DNA of 64,000 nt from Mycolicibacillus koreensis (GCF_002104795.1 NZ_NCXO01000008.1:50532-114531); one strand, 5' to 3'; positions 24,185-33,166 are shown, counted from the stretch's first letter. The notes: generated by a model from the letters alone, not told the origin. Made by a program: numbers and translations.

Positions 24185-25582
24185 GTGAAACCGAAGCATG
24201 TGGCCCGCCGCGCAGCCGCGGTGACGTCAGTGGTCGCCCTGTTGGGGTTGTGCGTGCCCGCGGCCCCGGCGGCGGCGATCACCCCGTACCACTTCAACCC
24301 CGACGTGGACATCGCCCCCGAGGACGGCCCGCCGGGACCGGAGTTCCCGATGAAGCAGCAGTACCTGTGCGCTGAGTCGGGGCGGCTGGAGAACTCGCAG
24401 TTCGACTCGGTGCCGATCGACACCGTGTGGCAGGTCGACAAGCTGCACAACTTCGCCACCGGCGAGGGGCAGACCGTGGCGGTGATCGACTCCGGGGTCA
24501 ACCGCAACGACCGGTTGCCGCGACTGTTCGGCGGCGGTGACTACATCATGGGCGGTGACGGGCTGCAGGACTGCGACCATCACGGAACTCTGGTGGCCGG
24601 GATCATCGCCGCGCAACGCAAACCCGGCGACGGGTTCGTCGGCATCGCCCCCGGCGTGTCGGTGGTCTCCATCCGCCAGGCGTCGGAGCGCTACCAGGTG
24701 GACTCGGCTCAGACCCGCAACGCGCGACAGGCCACCGAGGCGTCCAACGTCGCAACCCTCGCACGCGCCATCGTGCACGCAGCAGCACTCAACGCCACGG
24801 TCATCAACATCTCGGTCACCGCGTGCGTTGGCGTTAACGGCGGTGCCGACCTGCGTGAGATGGCGGGCGCGCTGTACTTCGCGGCGGCGGTCAAAGACGC
24901 CGTCGTGGTGACTTCGGCGGGAAACCTCGGCGGGGACTGTGCGGCGAACCCCGGACCCGATCCCGCGCACCCCGATGATCCGCGTGGCTGGAGTTCGGTG
25001 CAGACGCTGTCTCTGCCGAGCATGTTCACCGACTTCGTGCTCAGTGTCGGCGGCACACGGCTCACCGGAGACCCGTACGTGATGTCGATGCCGGGGCCGT
25101 GGGTCACCGTCGGTGCTCCGGCGGTCAGTGTGGTCTCCCTGGACCCGTCCACGATGGACGGCTCACTGGTCAACGCCCAGGAGACCAAAGACGGCATCGA
25201 GCCGATCGCGGGCACCAGCTTCGCCTCGGCCAACGTCGCCGGGCTGGCCGCACTGATCCGCCAGCGCCACCCCGACCTGAGCGCGCATCAGGTCATCGAG
25301 CGCATCCGGCGCACCGCGCACCATCCGTCGGAGTCGCTGGCGGCCATCCTCGGTGACGGGGTGGTCGACCCGATGGCCGCGTTGACCGCCCCGATCGACG
25401 ACTCCATCCCCATGGTGGGTCCGAATGTCCCCCCGGTGGCCGCGGTTCCCGGAGAACCGGCGTCCCCCGACGACCACCTGTCCCGCACCGTGGCGTTGGC
25501 CACCGTGGGGGTGCTGGCCGGGGCGCTGTTCATCGCGGTGGTGGTGGCCATCGCCCGCGGAGGATCGAAGGAGACCGACTGA
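24185..25582 (+). CDS. mycP: mycosin, ESX-associated subtilisin-like protease
   Basis: 465 aa. An N-terminal signal peptide (about residues 1-31) is followed by the subtilase domain with Asp102 (VIDSGVN), His133 (DHHGTLVAG), Asn247 (SAGNLGG) and Ser345 (GTSFASAN); a C-terminal membrane helix spans about 438-456. Mycosins are anchored outside the inner membrane, stabilise the ESX complex and cleave substrates such as EspB. GTG 24185 behind AAAGGAGCCAAG, 18 bp after eccD. The stop overlaps the eccE start (TGATG). Confidence 0.95.
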   Translation: MKPKHVARRAAAVTSVVALLGLCVPAAPAAAITPYHFNPDVDIAPEDGPPGPEFPMKQQYLCAESGRLENSQFDSVPIDTVWQVDKLHNFATGEGQTVAVIDSGVNRNDRLPRLFGGGDYIMGGDGLQDCDHHGTLVAGIIAAQRKPGDGFVGIAPGVSVVSIRQASERYQVDSAQTRNARQATEASNVATLARAIVHAAALNATVINISVTACVGVNGGADLREMAGALYFAAAVKDAVVVTSAGNLGGDCAANPGPDPAHPDDPRGWSSVQTLSLPSMFTDFVLSVGGTRLTGDPYVMSMPGPWVTVGAPAVSVVSLDPSTMDGSLVNAQETKDGIEPIAGTSFASANVAGLAALIRQRHPDLSAHQVIERIRRTAHHPSESLAAILGDGVVDPMAALTAPIDDSIPMVGPNVPPVAAVPGEPASPDDHLSRTVALATVGVLAGALFIAVVVAIARGGSKETD

Positions 25583-27615
25583 TGGCCAAGAAGGCACGTA
25601 CCGCAGCCGCCGCTGAGGATCAGCATCGCGTCGCCGGTCCCGGCCGAACGGTGTTCGCCTACACGCCGCGCAGCGCGATGGCCGCCTCCATGGCGGCGAC
25701 CACGGCTGCGGCAGCGACCGTGGGCATCAGTCCGGCCGTGGCGGGCGCGGCGGCCGCGGTGTCGGCGTCGGTGTTCGGGATGCGGTTCGCGGGCCGCACC
25801 GTGGGTCAGTGGGTGGCGCTGCGGCGTGAGTCGCGCACACCTTTGGAGCAGGCGGTGCTGTTCGCCAACGACAAGGTCGGCATCGTCTTCGACGGCACGA
25901 CCGCGACGGCGTTCGTCGAGATCACCCCGCGGCCGTGGCAGATCACCTCGGTCGGGCCGACGGGGGAGAACCAGTCCCCGGTCATCTCCGCCGATGTGCT
26001 GCGCCGTCAGCTCGAACAGTACGACCTGCGGCTGTCGGGCATCGACGTGGTCTGCGCCGGGTACAAATTCGCCTCCCGCGACCACGCGTCGGCCACCTTG
26101 GACACGCTGATCGGTCCGGTGTCGGTTCCGCTCGGCGGGGTGACGGTGGTGGCGGTGTCGATGGCCCTCGACGCCGAGACGATCGACCCGTCGTACCGGC
26201 GCACCCAGCGCGGGTCGCTGCACGTGGGTTTCGCCCAGGCGCTCACCGTCGCCGCGACGCGGGTCATGTACTCACTGGCCGAGAAGGGATTCGGCGGCAA
26301 GCTCATGGACGCCACGCGGGTGCGCGGCTTCCACGACACCGTGCTCGCACAGGTGTCACGTCCTCTGGCGAGCCCAGGTTGGCGCAACTGCGGACCCCGC
26401 AGCGGGGTGCACACCCGCAGCTACGTCCCGGCCCGCGGGCATTGGAACGCCGAGTCCGCCGGGGCCTGGAACCATCTGCAGTCCCACCGCCAGTACACGT
26501 CGCTGTCACTGTCGCCGGTCGGCGGCGGGCAGGCACTGGCGCAGCCTCTGATCACCTACCTGGTGCGCGGCTCGGAGACGTTCGACAAGACCTCGGGGTT
26601 CGGCCTCAAGTCGGCATCCGGGCAGCAGGTGGCCGCACTGGAGCGCTGCCTTCCGGTCGCGTCGCGCACCACGCTGCGCTCACCGGGGGCGATCATCGGT
26701 GAGCGCCACCGCCTCGGATTCGGCATCCCGGCCGGGGGAGCGGGGCTGTTCGTGGGCAGCCGCCCCGACAAGACCCGCGTGTTCGTCGCCTCACCGCCAA
26801 CCGAAGAACCACTGTGGGTGTTCGGTCCGCAACTTTTCGCTCTGCAGATGGTGGCGCGGCTGTCTACTCAGGACCGCCGCATCGCCGTGGTGATCGACGA
26901 CCCCGCGTGGGAGGCCCTGGTAGCCCACCGCGCCGCACCGTCGCTCAGCATCGGCGTGGAGAACCTCCGGATGGCCGACGTCCTGGTGTGCACGCCCGCG
27001 TTCTGGGAGCGCAACCGCGCACGCTGCGAAGGTAAAGCCATCGTCCTGGTTGCCGAGGACGATCCGGGTACGGCCGCGGTGAACAGCATGAAGGTCATCA
27101 GCCACGAGGGGCGTTCGATGATCCAGGTCAAGGTCGACAGCGAGACCACCGACGTGATCTGGGAGCTGACGTCCGCGGAGCGCCGCGTGCTCATCGGCGA
27201 CGTTGCCGCCGCGGGCGGTGTAGGCGATGACCAGCCGACGCTTCCGGGCATGGTGAGCCTGCCTTCGCCGACCAAGCCCCGGCGCGTCAAGCGAGAGACC
27301 GCGCCCGCCCCGCGGGTGCGCACCGTGGGCCAGGCCGCGGCCCCCGGCGAGGCACCGCCGCCGCAGGCGATGCCGAAGAAGCCGCGGGTCGCGCCCAAGA
27401 GGGATCGCGGCGGTCCGCTGTCGCCGCCGAAGACTCCGGTGGTCACCCCCAAGCCAGCGGAGACGCCGAAGCCGCGCGCCCCCAGGCATGCCAAGAAGGA
27501 GCGTCCGGCACCGCCGCGGGTTCCGGTCCAGAAGACGGTGGTGCAGCCCAAGGACAATGGGAAGGGCGGCCGCAACCGGGGCGGCGGATCGGACAAGGGC
27601 GACAGGACCGGTTAG
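25582..27615 (+). CDS. eccE: ESX type VII secretion protein EccE, long form
   Basis: 677 aa. Two Ala-rich hydrophobic segments near residues 30-65 anchor it in the inner membrane. A cytoplasmic domain to about residue 560 follows (LRRESRTPLEQAVLF, QYDLRLSGIDVVCAGYKF, RMADVLVCTPAFWERNR). The last 120 residues are a Pro/Lys-rich tail with KPxxTPKPxA-like repeats, longer than in chromosomal EccE, possibly adapting it to plasmid partners. It starts in a TGATG overlap with mycP and stops right before the next ATG. Contains a dispersed 10-mer at 26354-26363. Confidence 0.85.
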   Translation: MAKKARTAAAAEDQHRVAGPGRTVFAYTPRSAMAASMAATTAAAATVGISPAVAGAAAAVSASVFGMRFAGRTVGQWVALRRESRTPLEQAVLFANDKVGIVFDGTTATAFVEITPRPWQITSVGPTGENQSPVISADVLRRQLEQYDLRLSGIDVVCAGYKFASRDHASATLDTLIGPVSVPLGGVTVVAVSMALDAETIDPSYRRTQRGSLHVGFAQALTVAATRVMYSLAEKGFGGKLMDATRVRGFHDTVLAQVSRPLASPGWRNCGPRSGVHTRSYVPARGHWNAESAGAWNHLQSHRQYTSLSLSPVGGGQALAQPLITYLVRGSETFDKTSGFGLKSASGQQVAALERCLPVASRTTLRSPGAIIGERHRLGFGIPAGGAGLFVGSRPDKTRVFVASPPTEEPLWVFGPQLFALQMVARLSTQDRRIAVVIDDPAWEALVAHRAAPSLSIGVENLRMADVLVCTPAFWERNRARCEGKAIVLVAEDDPGTAAVNSMKVISHEGRSMIQVKVDSETTDVIWELTSAERRVLIGDVAAAGGVGDDQPTLPGMVSLPSPTKPRRVKRETAPAPRVRTVGQAAAPGEAPPPQAMPKKPRVAPKRDRGGPLSPPKTPVVTPKPAETPKPRAPRHAKKERPAPPRVPVQKTVVQPKDNGKGGRNRGGGSDKGDRTG

Positions 27616-29385
27616 ATGAGTATGCGCGACACCAGTGGCTTCTCCCAGGCGTCGCACCAGTCGCAGGCACTGTGTTTCGCCACGCTGGGGTCGGCGGGGC
27701 TGCTCGCGCCGATCACGCAGTGGGGCTTCGCGTCACCGGTGCGGTATCTGGCATCTTGTGCGGCCGCAGCGGCGGGTATCTGGCTGTGGTCGCGCGCAGC
27801 TGATCATTGGCGCAAGCACAAGCTGCTGCTGGCCGGGGTGGACCCCGACGAGGTGGATTCACCGGCGACGATTCTGAGCCAGCTGCCCGGCGAGCAGGCC
27901 CGCGACCGCCAGATCGCCCGGCTCATCGAGGTGGCTGACTCCCGGTTTCCCGGCAAGCTCGCGCTGAGCCCCGACAGCATCGAGTTCGACGACGTCAAGG
28001 GCAAACGTGAGCTGGTCTCGTGGGGATTCTCCTGCGTGGAGCCGGGGTTTCTCACCGACTCCGCGGTGCAGAAGCGGCTGCAGTCGACGTTTGCGAAGAC
28101 TCTCGGCGGGGTGTGGAAGTTCCGCTTCGACGTCACCGAGGACCGCTTCGAGGGCAGCCGCAAGTCCGGACTGCCGAAGTTGGCGTTCCCGCCGAAGTGG
28201 CCGGTGGTCAAAACGGTGGAGGAGGCCAAGCGTCGCTATCCGGGCTGGCAGCTGAAAGTCGGCGTCACCGAGGATGGTGACCTGGGTTTCCGCATGGACA
28301 AGATGCCGCACCTCAAGGTGATCGGCGAGACCGGCTCCGGAAAAAGCGTAGCGGTTCGCTCGTGGCTGGAGCAGCACCGAGCGGCCGGGTGGATGCTTCT
28401 ACTATGTGATGGCAAGGGGGCCGACTACAGCGGCTACATCACCCCCGACCCCGCCGACAACGGCTTGCCGGTGCCCGGAACCGTGGCGGTCGGCCTGGGT
28501 TCGTCGAGTAAGGGCATGAGCTATGTGGGCACCATCGTGATGGCCTACCTGATCATGCAGGACCGCCAGCAGGGATCGGCCGAGGCCAAGGCCGCCGACC
28601 CGGAGAACTGGAACAACTTCATCCCGGTGCTGCTGGTACTCGACGAGATCAAGGGGATGCGCGAGAAGTGGCGCAGCGCGCTGAGCAAGGACGACGCCAA
28701 GGCGGTGGAGTCCATGGTCACCGAGATCACCGCCCTGGGCCGCGAGCTGCGCGTGCATGTGCTGCTGGTGTCCCAGGACGCGCGTGATGTGTCGATCCCG
28801 GCCACGTGGTCGTCGAACCTGCCGCTGTCGATCTCGCTGGGCAAGCCCAAGCCGATGACGGTGAGCAAGGCGTTCGACGAGTCGGTGCGCCCGAAGGTGC
28901 AGATGCTCTCGGAGTCGATGGACCCGAACCAGAAAGGCCGCTGTCTGATCGCAGCGATCGACCCCGAGAGCGGGGCGGCCGACGTGCTGGAGTACCAGGG
29001 CTACATCGGCTACAGCCCCGGTGAGAGCTGGAACAACCCCAGCCTCCCCCCGCAATGCGCGGAGCCGCAGAATTGGCCCGCCTTCAAGGCGCAGGTGTCC
29101 GACCGGGTGCCGCGGCTCTACACCCGGCAGTGGTTCAAGATCGACGAGCCGTCGGAGGCGCAGCGGGAGAAGGAAGAAGCCGAGGAGTGTCCGCTGGGCT
29201 ACATCGACTTCGACATGTTCACCGTGGAGGAGTTGAAGCAGATGGAGCTGGTGGCCCTGGACACCCGCCACAGCAACGGCGACATCGTTCCCAACCCTGA
29301 CGTGGCCCGCTACGACCCGGCCAGCCCCGACTACGTGTGCCGCCCTCCGGTGCGCAAGTCCAAGGTGGCCAAGGCCGAGCTTTAG
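27616..29385 (+). CDS. FtsK/SpoIIIE-type ATPase with N-terminal membrane anchor
   Basis: 589 aa. Two hydrophobic spans (about 17-37 and 43-60) precede a linker and an ATPase core: IGETGSGKS Walker A at about 236-244, VLLVLDEIKGM Walker B at about 337-347, then HVLLVSQDARDVSIPATW, a motif of FtsK/TraB/TcpA-type pumps. One ATPase domain only, whereas ESX EccC has three, so a DNA-pumping role in conjugation is more likely than EccC. ATG 27616 follows the eccE stop directly, making it co-transcribed with the ESX core. The C-terminal part (FTVEELKQMELVALDTRH) recurs in the 29879 gene. Confidence 0.75.
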   Translation: MSMRDTSGFSQASHQSQALCFATLGSAGLLAPITQWGFASPVRYLASCAAAAAGIWLWSRAADHWRKHKLLLAGVDPDEVDSPATILSQLPGEQARDRQIARLIEVADSRFPGKLALSPDSIEFDDVKGKRELVSWGFSCVEPGFLTDSAVQKRLQSTFAKTLGGVWKFRFDVTEDRFEGSRKSGLPKLAFPPKWPVVKTVEEAKRRYPGWQLKVGVTEDGDLGFRMDKMPHLKVIGETGSGKSVAVRSWLEQHRAAGWMLLLCDGKGADYSGYITPDPADNGLPVPGTVAVGLGSSSKGMSYVGTIVMAYLIMQDRQQGSAEAKAADPENWNNFIPVLLVLDEIKGMREKWRSALSKDDAKAVESMVTEITALGRELRVHVLLVSQDARDVSIPATWSSNLPLSISLGKPKPMTVSKAFDESVRPKVQMLSESMDPNQKGRCLIAAIDPESGAADVLEYQGYIGYSPGESWNNPSLPPQCAEPQNWPAFKAQVSDRVPRLYTRQWFKIDEPSEAQREKEEAEECPLGYIDFDMFTVEELKQMELVALDTRHSNGDIVPNPDVARYDPASPDYVCRPPVRKSKVAKAEL

Positions 29386-29747
29386 GGCTTCGCGATGGCA
29401 CGCACTAGTTCCCCGGCAGCCAGCGGCGACAGCTCAACCAGCTTGTTGCATCGCTTCCGGTGCGCCCAGCGCAGATTGTCGGGCCGGTCAAGCCATTCCG
29501 GCGTGAGACGCCAACGGCGGATGCCCTCCCCGAACGGGATTCGGTGGCAAACCTGCAGGGGATTGTCGGATGTCGGCGGCTCGCCGCACACGGCGCAGGC
29601 CGCGTCGATGCCGGGGTCTGCCATGTCCCGGCGCGGGTAGCGCACCGGCATCCGCCGCAGGTAGGTGGCGTACTCGTCGTCAGTGAGGAAGGCGCGGCCG
29701 TCGAATCCGGTGTTGGCGAGCGGCAGGGGCGGGATGTCGGGCTCCAT
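29382..29747 (-). CDS. HNH-type small protein
   Basis: 121 aa from ATG 29747. ACAVCGEPPTSDNPLQVCHR, then LTPEWLDRPDNLRWAHRKRC, reproduces the CxxC - H - N - H spacing of HNH endonucleases, although the usual central DHI-like motif reads CHRIPFG. It might be a nicking or homing-type enzyme inserted between the two FtsK-like genes, or a non-catalytic zinc protein. Its 3' end overlaps the first FtsK gene by 4 bp on the opposite strand. Confidence 0.55.
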   Translation of the reverse strand: MEPDIPPLPLANTGFDGRAFLTDDEYATYLRRMPVRYPRRDMADPGIDAACAVCGEPPTSDNPLQVCHRIPFGEGIRRWRLTPEWLDRPDNLRWAHRKRCNKLVELSPLAAGELVRAIAKP

Positions 29748-29878
29748 GCGCGCCGACGGTACCGACGCGCCCCGCCCCGCCGAGGCGGTGGCGCGGTGTC
29801 ACTGTGGCGGCTGTGCGGTGAAGTGGCGCGGAATGGTTCCGCTGTGGATGCCCCGGCCGCGTGAGGAGTGAATCTGTC

Positions 29879-31081
29879 ATGTCCGATTCGATGATCGACG
29901 TTCCCGCAATTCCCGACCTGGCGTTCCCGCCCCATTGGTCGGTGCCCCAGAGTCTCGACGAGGCCAAGCAGCGGTACCGCGGCTGGGAGTTGAAGCTCGG
30001 CGTTAACAGCGATGGTGAGGTGGGTGTGCGTTTGGACCGTACACCGCACCTGTTGGTGGTGGGCGGTACCGGTTCGGGCAAGGGCGCTTTGGTGCGCTCC
30101 TGGCTGGAGCAGTTCCGCGCGTCGTTGTGGACGCTGATTCTGGCCAGCGACACAGGCACGGGCATCGCCGGTTACCTCTCCGACGGCCGTTCGGGGTCCG
30201 GGCTTCCGGCTGCCGGGGTGGTGGCCCACGGCTTGGGAACCTCACCCGCCGGAATGAGTTTCGTCGGGTCCATCGTCACGGCACACCGGATCATGCAGGA
30301 TCGTCAGCGGGTCGCCGTCGATGCGAAATGGGCCGATCCGGAGGGATGGGACCAGTACGCGCCGGTGGTGCTTGTGCTTGACGACATCGGGGTGATGCGC
30401 CGCAAATGGGGTGCGCAGCTGCCCCGCGCAGAGCAGCGGGCGATCGAATCCATGATCACCGAAATCCTCGTGCTCGGCCGCGAACTTCGGGTGCACGTCG
30501 TGCTGGTGTCTCAGGACGCTCGCGACGTGTCGGTCCCGGCGACGTGGTCGTCGAACCTCCTGGTGAAGATCGCGGCGGCGCGGTTCTCTGAGATGACTGC
30601 GGCCAAGATTTTCCCGGATACCGACCGCCACGCAGCGAGGTTGGCGAAGAATGTCGGCGCGAACGGGGCGGGGGCGTTCGTGGCCAGCATCACCGACCCG
30701 AACACCGGCGAGTCCCGTGTGGAGGTGCTCCGCAGCTACCTCAGTTACGCGCCGGGCTGCAGCTGGAGCAATCCCGCTCTCCCGTCGGCGTGTGCCGAGC
30801 ACTGGCCGCCCTTCGCGGCCGCGGTGTCGGATCGGGTTCCGAGGGTCTACTCGCGTTTGGGGTTCAAGGTCGAGGAGCCGCCGGATGGCGAGACTGTCGA
30901 CTTCGATCAGTTCACCGTCGCCGAGCTGCAGGCACTGGAGCTTGTCACCTTGGACATGCGCGGCTCCAGCGGCAAGATCGTGGCCGCCCCCGAAATGGCC
31001 AAATACGACCCGCTCAGCGGGCACTACGTGTGCCGCGCCGATGACGCGGGTCGGGCTCGGGTTCCTGTCTTCGAGATTTAA
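29879..31081 (+). CDS. second FtsK/SpoIIIE-type ATPase, soluble paralogue
   Basis: 400 aa, colinear with residues about 190-589 of the 27616 product but without the membrane anchor. It shows AFPPHWSVPQSLDEAKQRY, Walker A GGTGSGKGAL (about 62-71), Walker B VVLVLDDIGVM and HVVLVSQDARDVSVPATWSS. The shared C-terminal end reads FTVAELQALELVTLDMRGSS. The duplication followed by loss of the anchor suggests a mixed hexamer or a specialised partner. ATG 29879 behind GAGGAGTGAATCTGTC; GTG 29861 is an alternative. Confidence 0.75.
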   Translation: MSDSMIDVPAIPDLAFPPHWSVPQSLDEAKQRYRGWELKLGVNSDGEVGVRLDRTPHLLVVGGTGSGKGALVRSWLEQFRASLWTLILASDTGTGIAGYLSDGRSGSGLPAAGVVAHGLGTSPAGMSFVGSIVTAHRIMQDRQRVAVDAKWADPEGWDQYAPVVLVLDDIGVMRRKWGAQLPRAEQRAIESMITEILVLGRELRVHVVLVSQDARDVSVPATWSSNLLVKIAAARFSEMTAAKIFPDTDRHAARLAKNVGANGAGAFVASITDPNTGESRVEVLRSYLSYAPGCSWSNPALPSACAEHWPPFAAAVSDRVPRVYSRLGFKVEEPPDGETVDFDQFTVAELQALELVTLDMRGSSGKIVAAPEMAKYDPLSGHYVCRADDAGRARVPVFEI

Positions 31082-31106
31082 CGGCGGCCGGGCGGCGGGG
31101 TCGGCC

Positions 31107-31388
31107 ATGCGACGTGGGGTGGCGGCGGCCCTCCTCGCCGCCTCAGCCGCGGCGGCCGCCGCCGCCGCCGCTGTCGCGTCGCCTCCGGAGGTGTCGGCCG
31201 CTAAAGAGTGCACGCCGCACTGGAGATGGTCCGACGCTGCGGGCGATACCTGGAAGTTCACCCGTTGCGCTGAACTGATCACTGTGGTCCGAGACGGCGG
31301 CCCGTTGGGGGCGTGCACCCTGACGTACCCGCCCGGCAGCAGGTGGAGCGGCCCAGACGATCTCTGCCGGTATCCAGGGCCGCGGTGA
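31107..31388 (+). CDS. 93-aa secreted protein
   Basis: ATG 31107. A typical signal peptide (MRRGVAAALLAASAAAAAAA and following) is followed by a mature part of about 60 residues with three Cys (KECTPHW, FTRCAEL, GACTLTY) plus one near the end (DLCRYP), able to form two disulfides. This pattern resembles small secreted mycobacterial proteins of unknown role. Downstream of the FtsK paralogue. Confidence 0.6.
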   Translation: MRRGVAAALLAASAAAAAAAAAVASPPEVSAAKECTPHWRWSDAAGDTWKFTRCAELITVVRDGGPLGACTLTYPPGSRWSGPDDLCRYPGPR

Positions 31389-31442
31389 CCCGGACGCGCC
31401 TCGACCCCGCGGCGGGGCCCCGCGGTGGCAACGTGCATGTGC

Positions 31443-31583
31443 ATGAGCATCTACGACGATGAGGGTGACGTCTTCGACGAGCCCGACTACGAGGCCATCG
31501 CCGAGGCGCGGGCTGAGGCTCGGGCTGAGCGCATGGCCGAGATCGCCGAGGCGCAATACGAGCGCTCCATCTACGGCGACTGA
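31443..31583 (+). CDS. 46-aa acidic helical protein
   Basis: ATG 31443. MSIYDDEGDVFDEPDYEA, followed by an EAIAEARAEARAERMAEIAE helix, gives a small acidic alpha protein. It lies just before the CRISPR leader region; no link is implied beyond location. Not recognised. Confidence 0.45.
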   Translation: MSIYDDEGDVFDEPDYEAIAEARAEARAERMAEIAEAQYERSIYGD

Positions 31584-31601
31584 CGCCCAGCTGCTTGACA
31601 T

Positions 31602-31618
31602 GTCGCGGTTATAGAGAC
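31602..31618 (+). promoter_or_regulatory. imperfect palindrome before the CRISPR leader
   Basis: GTCGCGGTTATAGAGAC keeps the right half and spacing of the GTCTC-N7-GAGAC family, with a TTGACA at 31595-31600 just upstream and TTATAG in its centre. Its position 11 bp before the leader suggests that transcription of the array is under the same regulator. Confidence 0.45.
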
Positions 31619-31628
31619 AGTATGGGTG

Positions 31629-31682
31629 TCACAACTGAATGAAAACAGCTCCGGTCGCGTGTAACGGTGCAGGTCAAGAAGT
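31629..31682 (+). promoter_or_regulatory. CRISPR leader, array 1
   Basis: These 54 bp directly precede repeat 1. The same-length segment before array 2 (62071-62124) begins with the identical 18 bases TCACAACTGAATGAAAAC and ends with the same 22 bases up to the first repeat, while the middle differs. This fixes the left side as leader for both arrays. Confidence 0.8.
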
Positions 31683-32077
31683 CTCCTCCCCGCGTAAGCG
31701 GGGGTGTTCCTGCGAACCCGCACCCCTTCGGGGGTCATGGCGACTCCTCCCCGCGTAAGCGGGGGTGTTCCCAGCAGCCCGCCCGACGCGCTGCGGCTGG
31801 ACACCTCCTCCCCGCGTAAGCGGGGGTGTTCCCAAGCACTTGATCGCTCGCCACGCTGACAAAGTCTCCTCCCCGCGTAAGCGGGGGTGTTCCGCGCGAG
31901 GGCCAGCACCCGCTCAAAGTGGAAGCCTCCTCCCCGCGTAAGCGGGGGTGTTCCGTACGCCCCGGCCAATCCAACCCAACCGATCGGCCTCCTCCCCGCG
32001 TAAGCGGGGGTGTTCCGCAGCACGACGTCGAGGTAGATGCCATTCAGGTCTCCTCCCCGCGTAAGCGGGGGTGTTCC
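31683..32077 (+). CRISPR. CRISPR array 1: 7 repeats, 6 spacers, I-E-like repeats
   Basis: Seven 28-bp repeats start at 31683, 31744, 31805, 31866, 31927, 31989 and 32050. The stem CCCCGCGTAAGCGGGG is followed by GTGTTCC as the presumptive 5' handle. Spacers are 33 bp (one of 34). Repeat length, hairpin and spacer length are those of subtype I-E, and match the Cas6e encoded next to it. All seven repeats are identical. The array reads toward cas6e, 198 bp downstream. Confidence 0.98.
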
Positions 32078-32274
32078 ACCGCCAAGCACGGCGGCCCCGG
32101 CACCGGTCCGTGTTCCCGACGCACGTTACGTGTACGTCACCTTCGCCACGCCTGCAACCGTTTTCGTCCCGAAAACCCGTCCCGAAAACAGTCGGTCAGG
32201 TCTGGGCGAGTTTCTCTCGGCGTGTCGCGCCCGGATGTAGTTGCCGGGTGCATAGTGCATGTAATGTCCGAGTC
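32078..32274 (+). promoter_or_regulatory. spacer between array 1 and cas6e
   Basis: About 200 bp without a gene. It holds a tandem CGTCCCGAAAAC repeat near 32165-32187 and a TCTCGGCGTGTCGCGCCC element (about 32215) placed 47 bp before the cas6e start, as seen before other genes in the window. It presumably contains the cas operon promoter. Confidence 0.5.
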
Positions 32275-32934
32275 GTGATTGTCGCCAAAACAGAGACACG
32301 TGTAGATGCGGTGCACGCCGACGGCGCTACGGCGCTGAGCTACCGCCTCCCCGCCGACCGGGCGCTGCTGCGCGCCGCCGCCCATGACCGCGACCTGGGC
32401 CACCGCTTCGTGGCCAGCAGGTTCCCCGACGATCTCGGCGGTCCGCCGCTGGAGCTGTGGCGCATCGGCGACGGTGAGTTCACCGTGGTCTCCACCGTCG
32501 CCCCCACCGGATTCGTCGGCACCCCGCTGCCCACCGTGGGCCTCGGCGAGCGGCTGAGCATCGCGGTCACGCTGGAGGCGGTGGCGCGCCGCTACCCGCC
32601 AGCCGAGGTCGACCCCCGCGTGACCTCCGCGCTGCTGCGGAACGGCCACAATCCGCCGAGCGACCTGCACGGCGGCCGCCGGGTCCGCGTGCCCGACGCG
32701 GAGCTGCCCGGCTGGGTCAGCGTCCAGCTCACCAAAGCAGGGCTCGAACCCGCCGCTCTCACCGAAGTCACACGCAGCCGAGCCCTGCGCCGCGGGGCGA
32801 CCATGCACCTGGCTGAGGTGGCCGCCGCGGTCACCGTCACCGACGCCGCCGCCGCGAACCTGGCGCTGGCCACCGGAATCGGACGCGGCCGCGCGTTCGG
32901 CGCGGGATTGATCGAGGTGACCGATGTGCACTGA
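32275..32934 (+). CDS. cas6e: Cas6e-like crRNA endonuclease
   Basis: 219 aa from GTG 32275. The N-terminal RRM part has GHRFVASRFPDD, where His43 matches the catalytic His of Cas6e, then LELWRIGDGEF and an LSIAVTLEAVARR strand-helix. The C-terminus VTVTDAAAANLALATGIGRGRAFGAGLIEV is the Cas6e glycine-rich loop. It should cut the I-E-like repeats of both arrays at the hairpin base. Cas6e normally belongs to subtype I-E Cascade, yet no cas8e, cse2, cas7e or cas5e is present; the following genes are I-G type. A short TGTGCACTGA end overlaps the next ORF. Confidence 0.85.
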   Translation: MIVAKTETRVDAVHADGATALSYRLPADRALLRAAAHDRDLGHRFVASRFPDDLGGPPLELWRIGDGEFTVVSTVAPTGFVGTPLPTVGLGERLSIAVTLEAVARRYPPAEVDPRVTSALLRNGHNPPSDLHGGRRVRVPDAELPGWVSVQLTKAGLEPAALTEVTRSRALRRGATMHLAEVAAAVTVTDAAAANLALATGIGRGRAFGAGLIEVTDVH

Positions 32935-33118
32935 CGACACGGAACTGGCCGCAGGTGACGACGCGCCGACCGGGCGGCACGCCCGCTGCGAGGCCGTCAC
33001 CGACATCGGCGCGATCGCGCGCAACGGCGGCGGCCAGTGCACCAAGGTGGCTGGCCACGACGGCGACCACCGAAACTCCATCGGCCTCACCTGGTATCCG
33101 GGCCGACCCGACAGCTAG
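32924..33118 (+). CDS. 64-aa Cys/His small protein inside the cas operon
   Basis: ATG 32924 overlaps the cas6e stop. The product has HARCEAVTDIG, GGGQCTKVAGHDGDHRNS: a C-x(n)-C-x5-H-x3-H pattern able to bind zinc. The same AGHxGxH arrangement appears in the gene at 40433, and such proteins are common in mycobacteriophages. Its place between cas6e and csb1 makes it a candidate small subunit or regulator of this system, though it may simply be a passenger. Confidence 0.6.
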   Translation: MCTDDTELAAGDDAPTGRHARCEAVTDIGAIARNGGGQCTKVAGHDGDHRNSIGLTWYPGRPDS

Positions 33119-33166
33119 GCCCTTACGTCCCACACCAAGCGACCATCGACAAGGAGAAACACCATC

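Noticed and set aside
27616..31081. Calling the two FtsK-type proteins EccCa and EccCb of the ESX system
   Set aside because: Each has a single ATPase domain and they are colinear duplicates of each other, not successive parts of a three-domain EccC; motifs fit TcpA/TraB-like pumps better.
31571..32089. A 172-aa minus-strand reading frame across CRISPR array 1 with TPPLTRGG/NTPAYAGR repeats
   Set aside because: The protein repeats are simply the translation of the CRISPR repeats; period and content follow the array, and there is no start signal.
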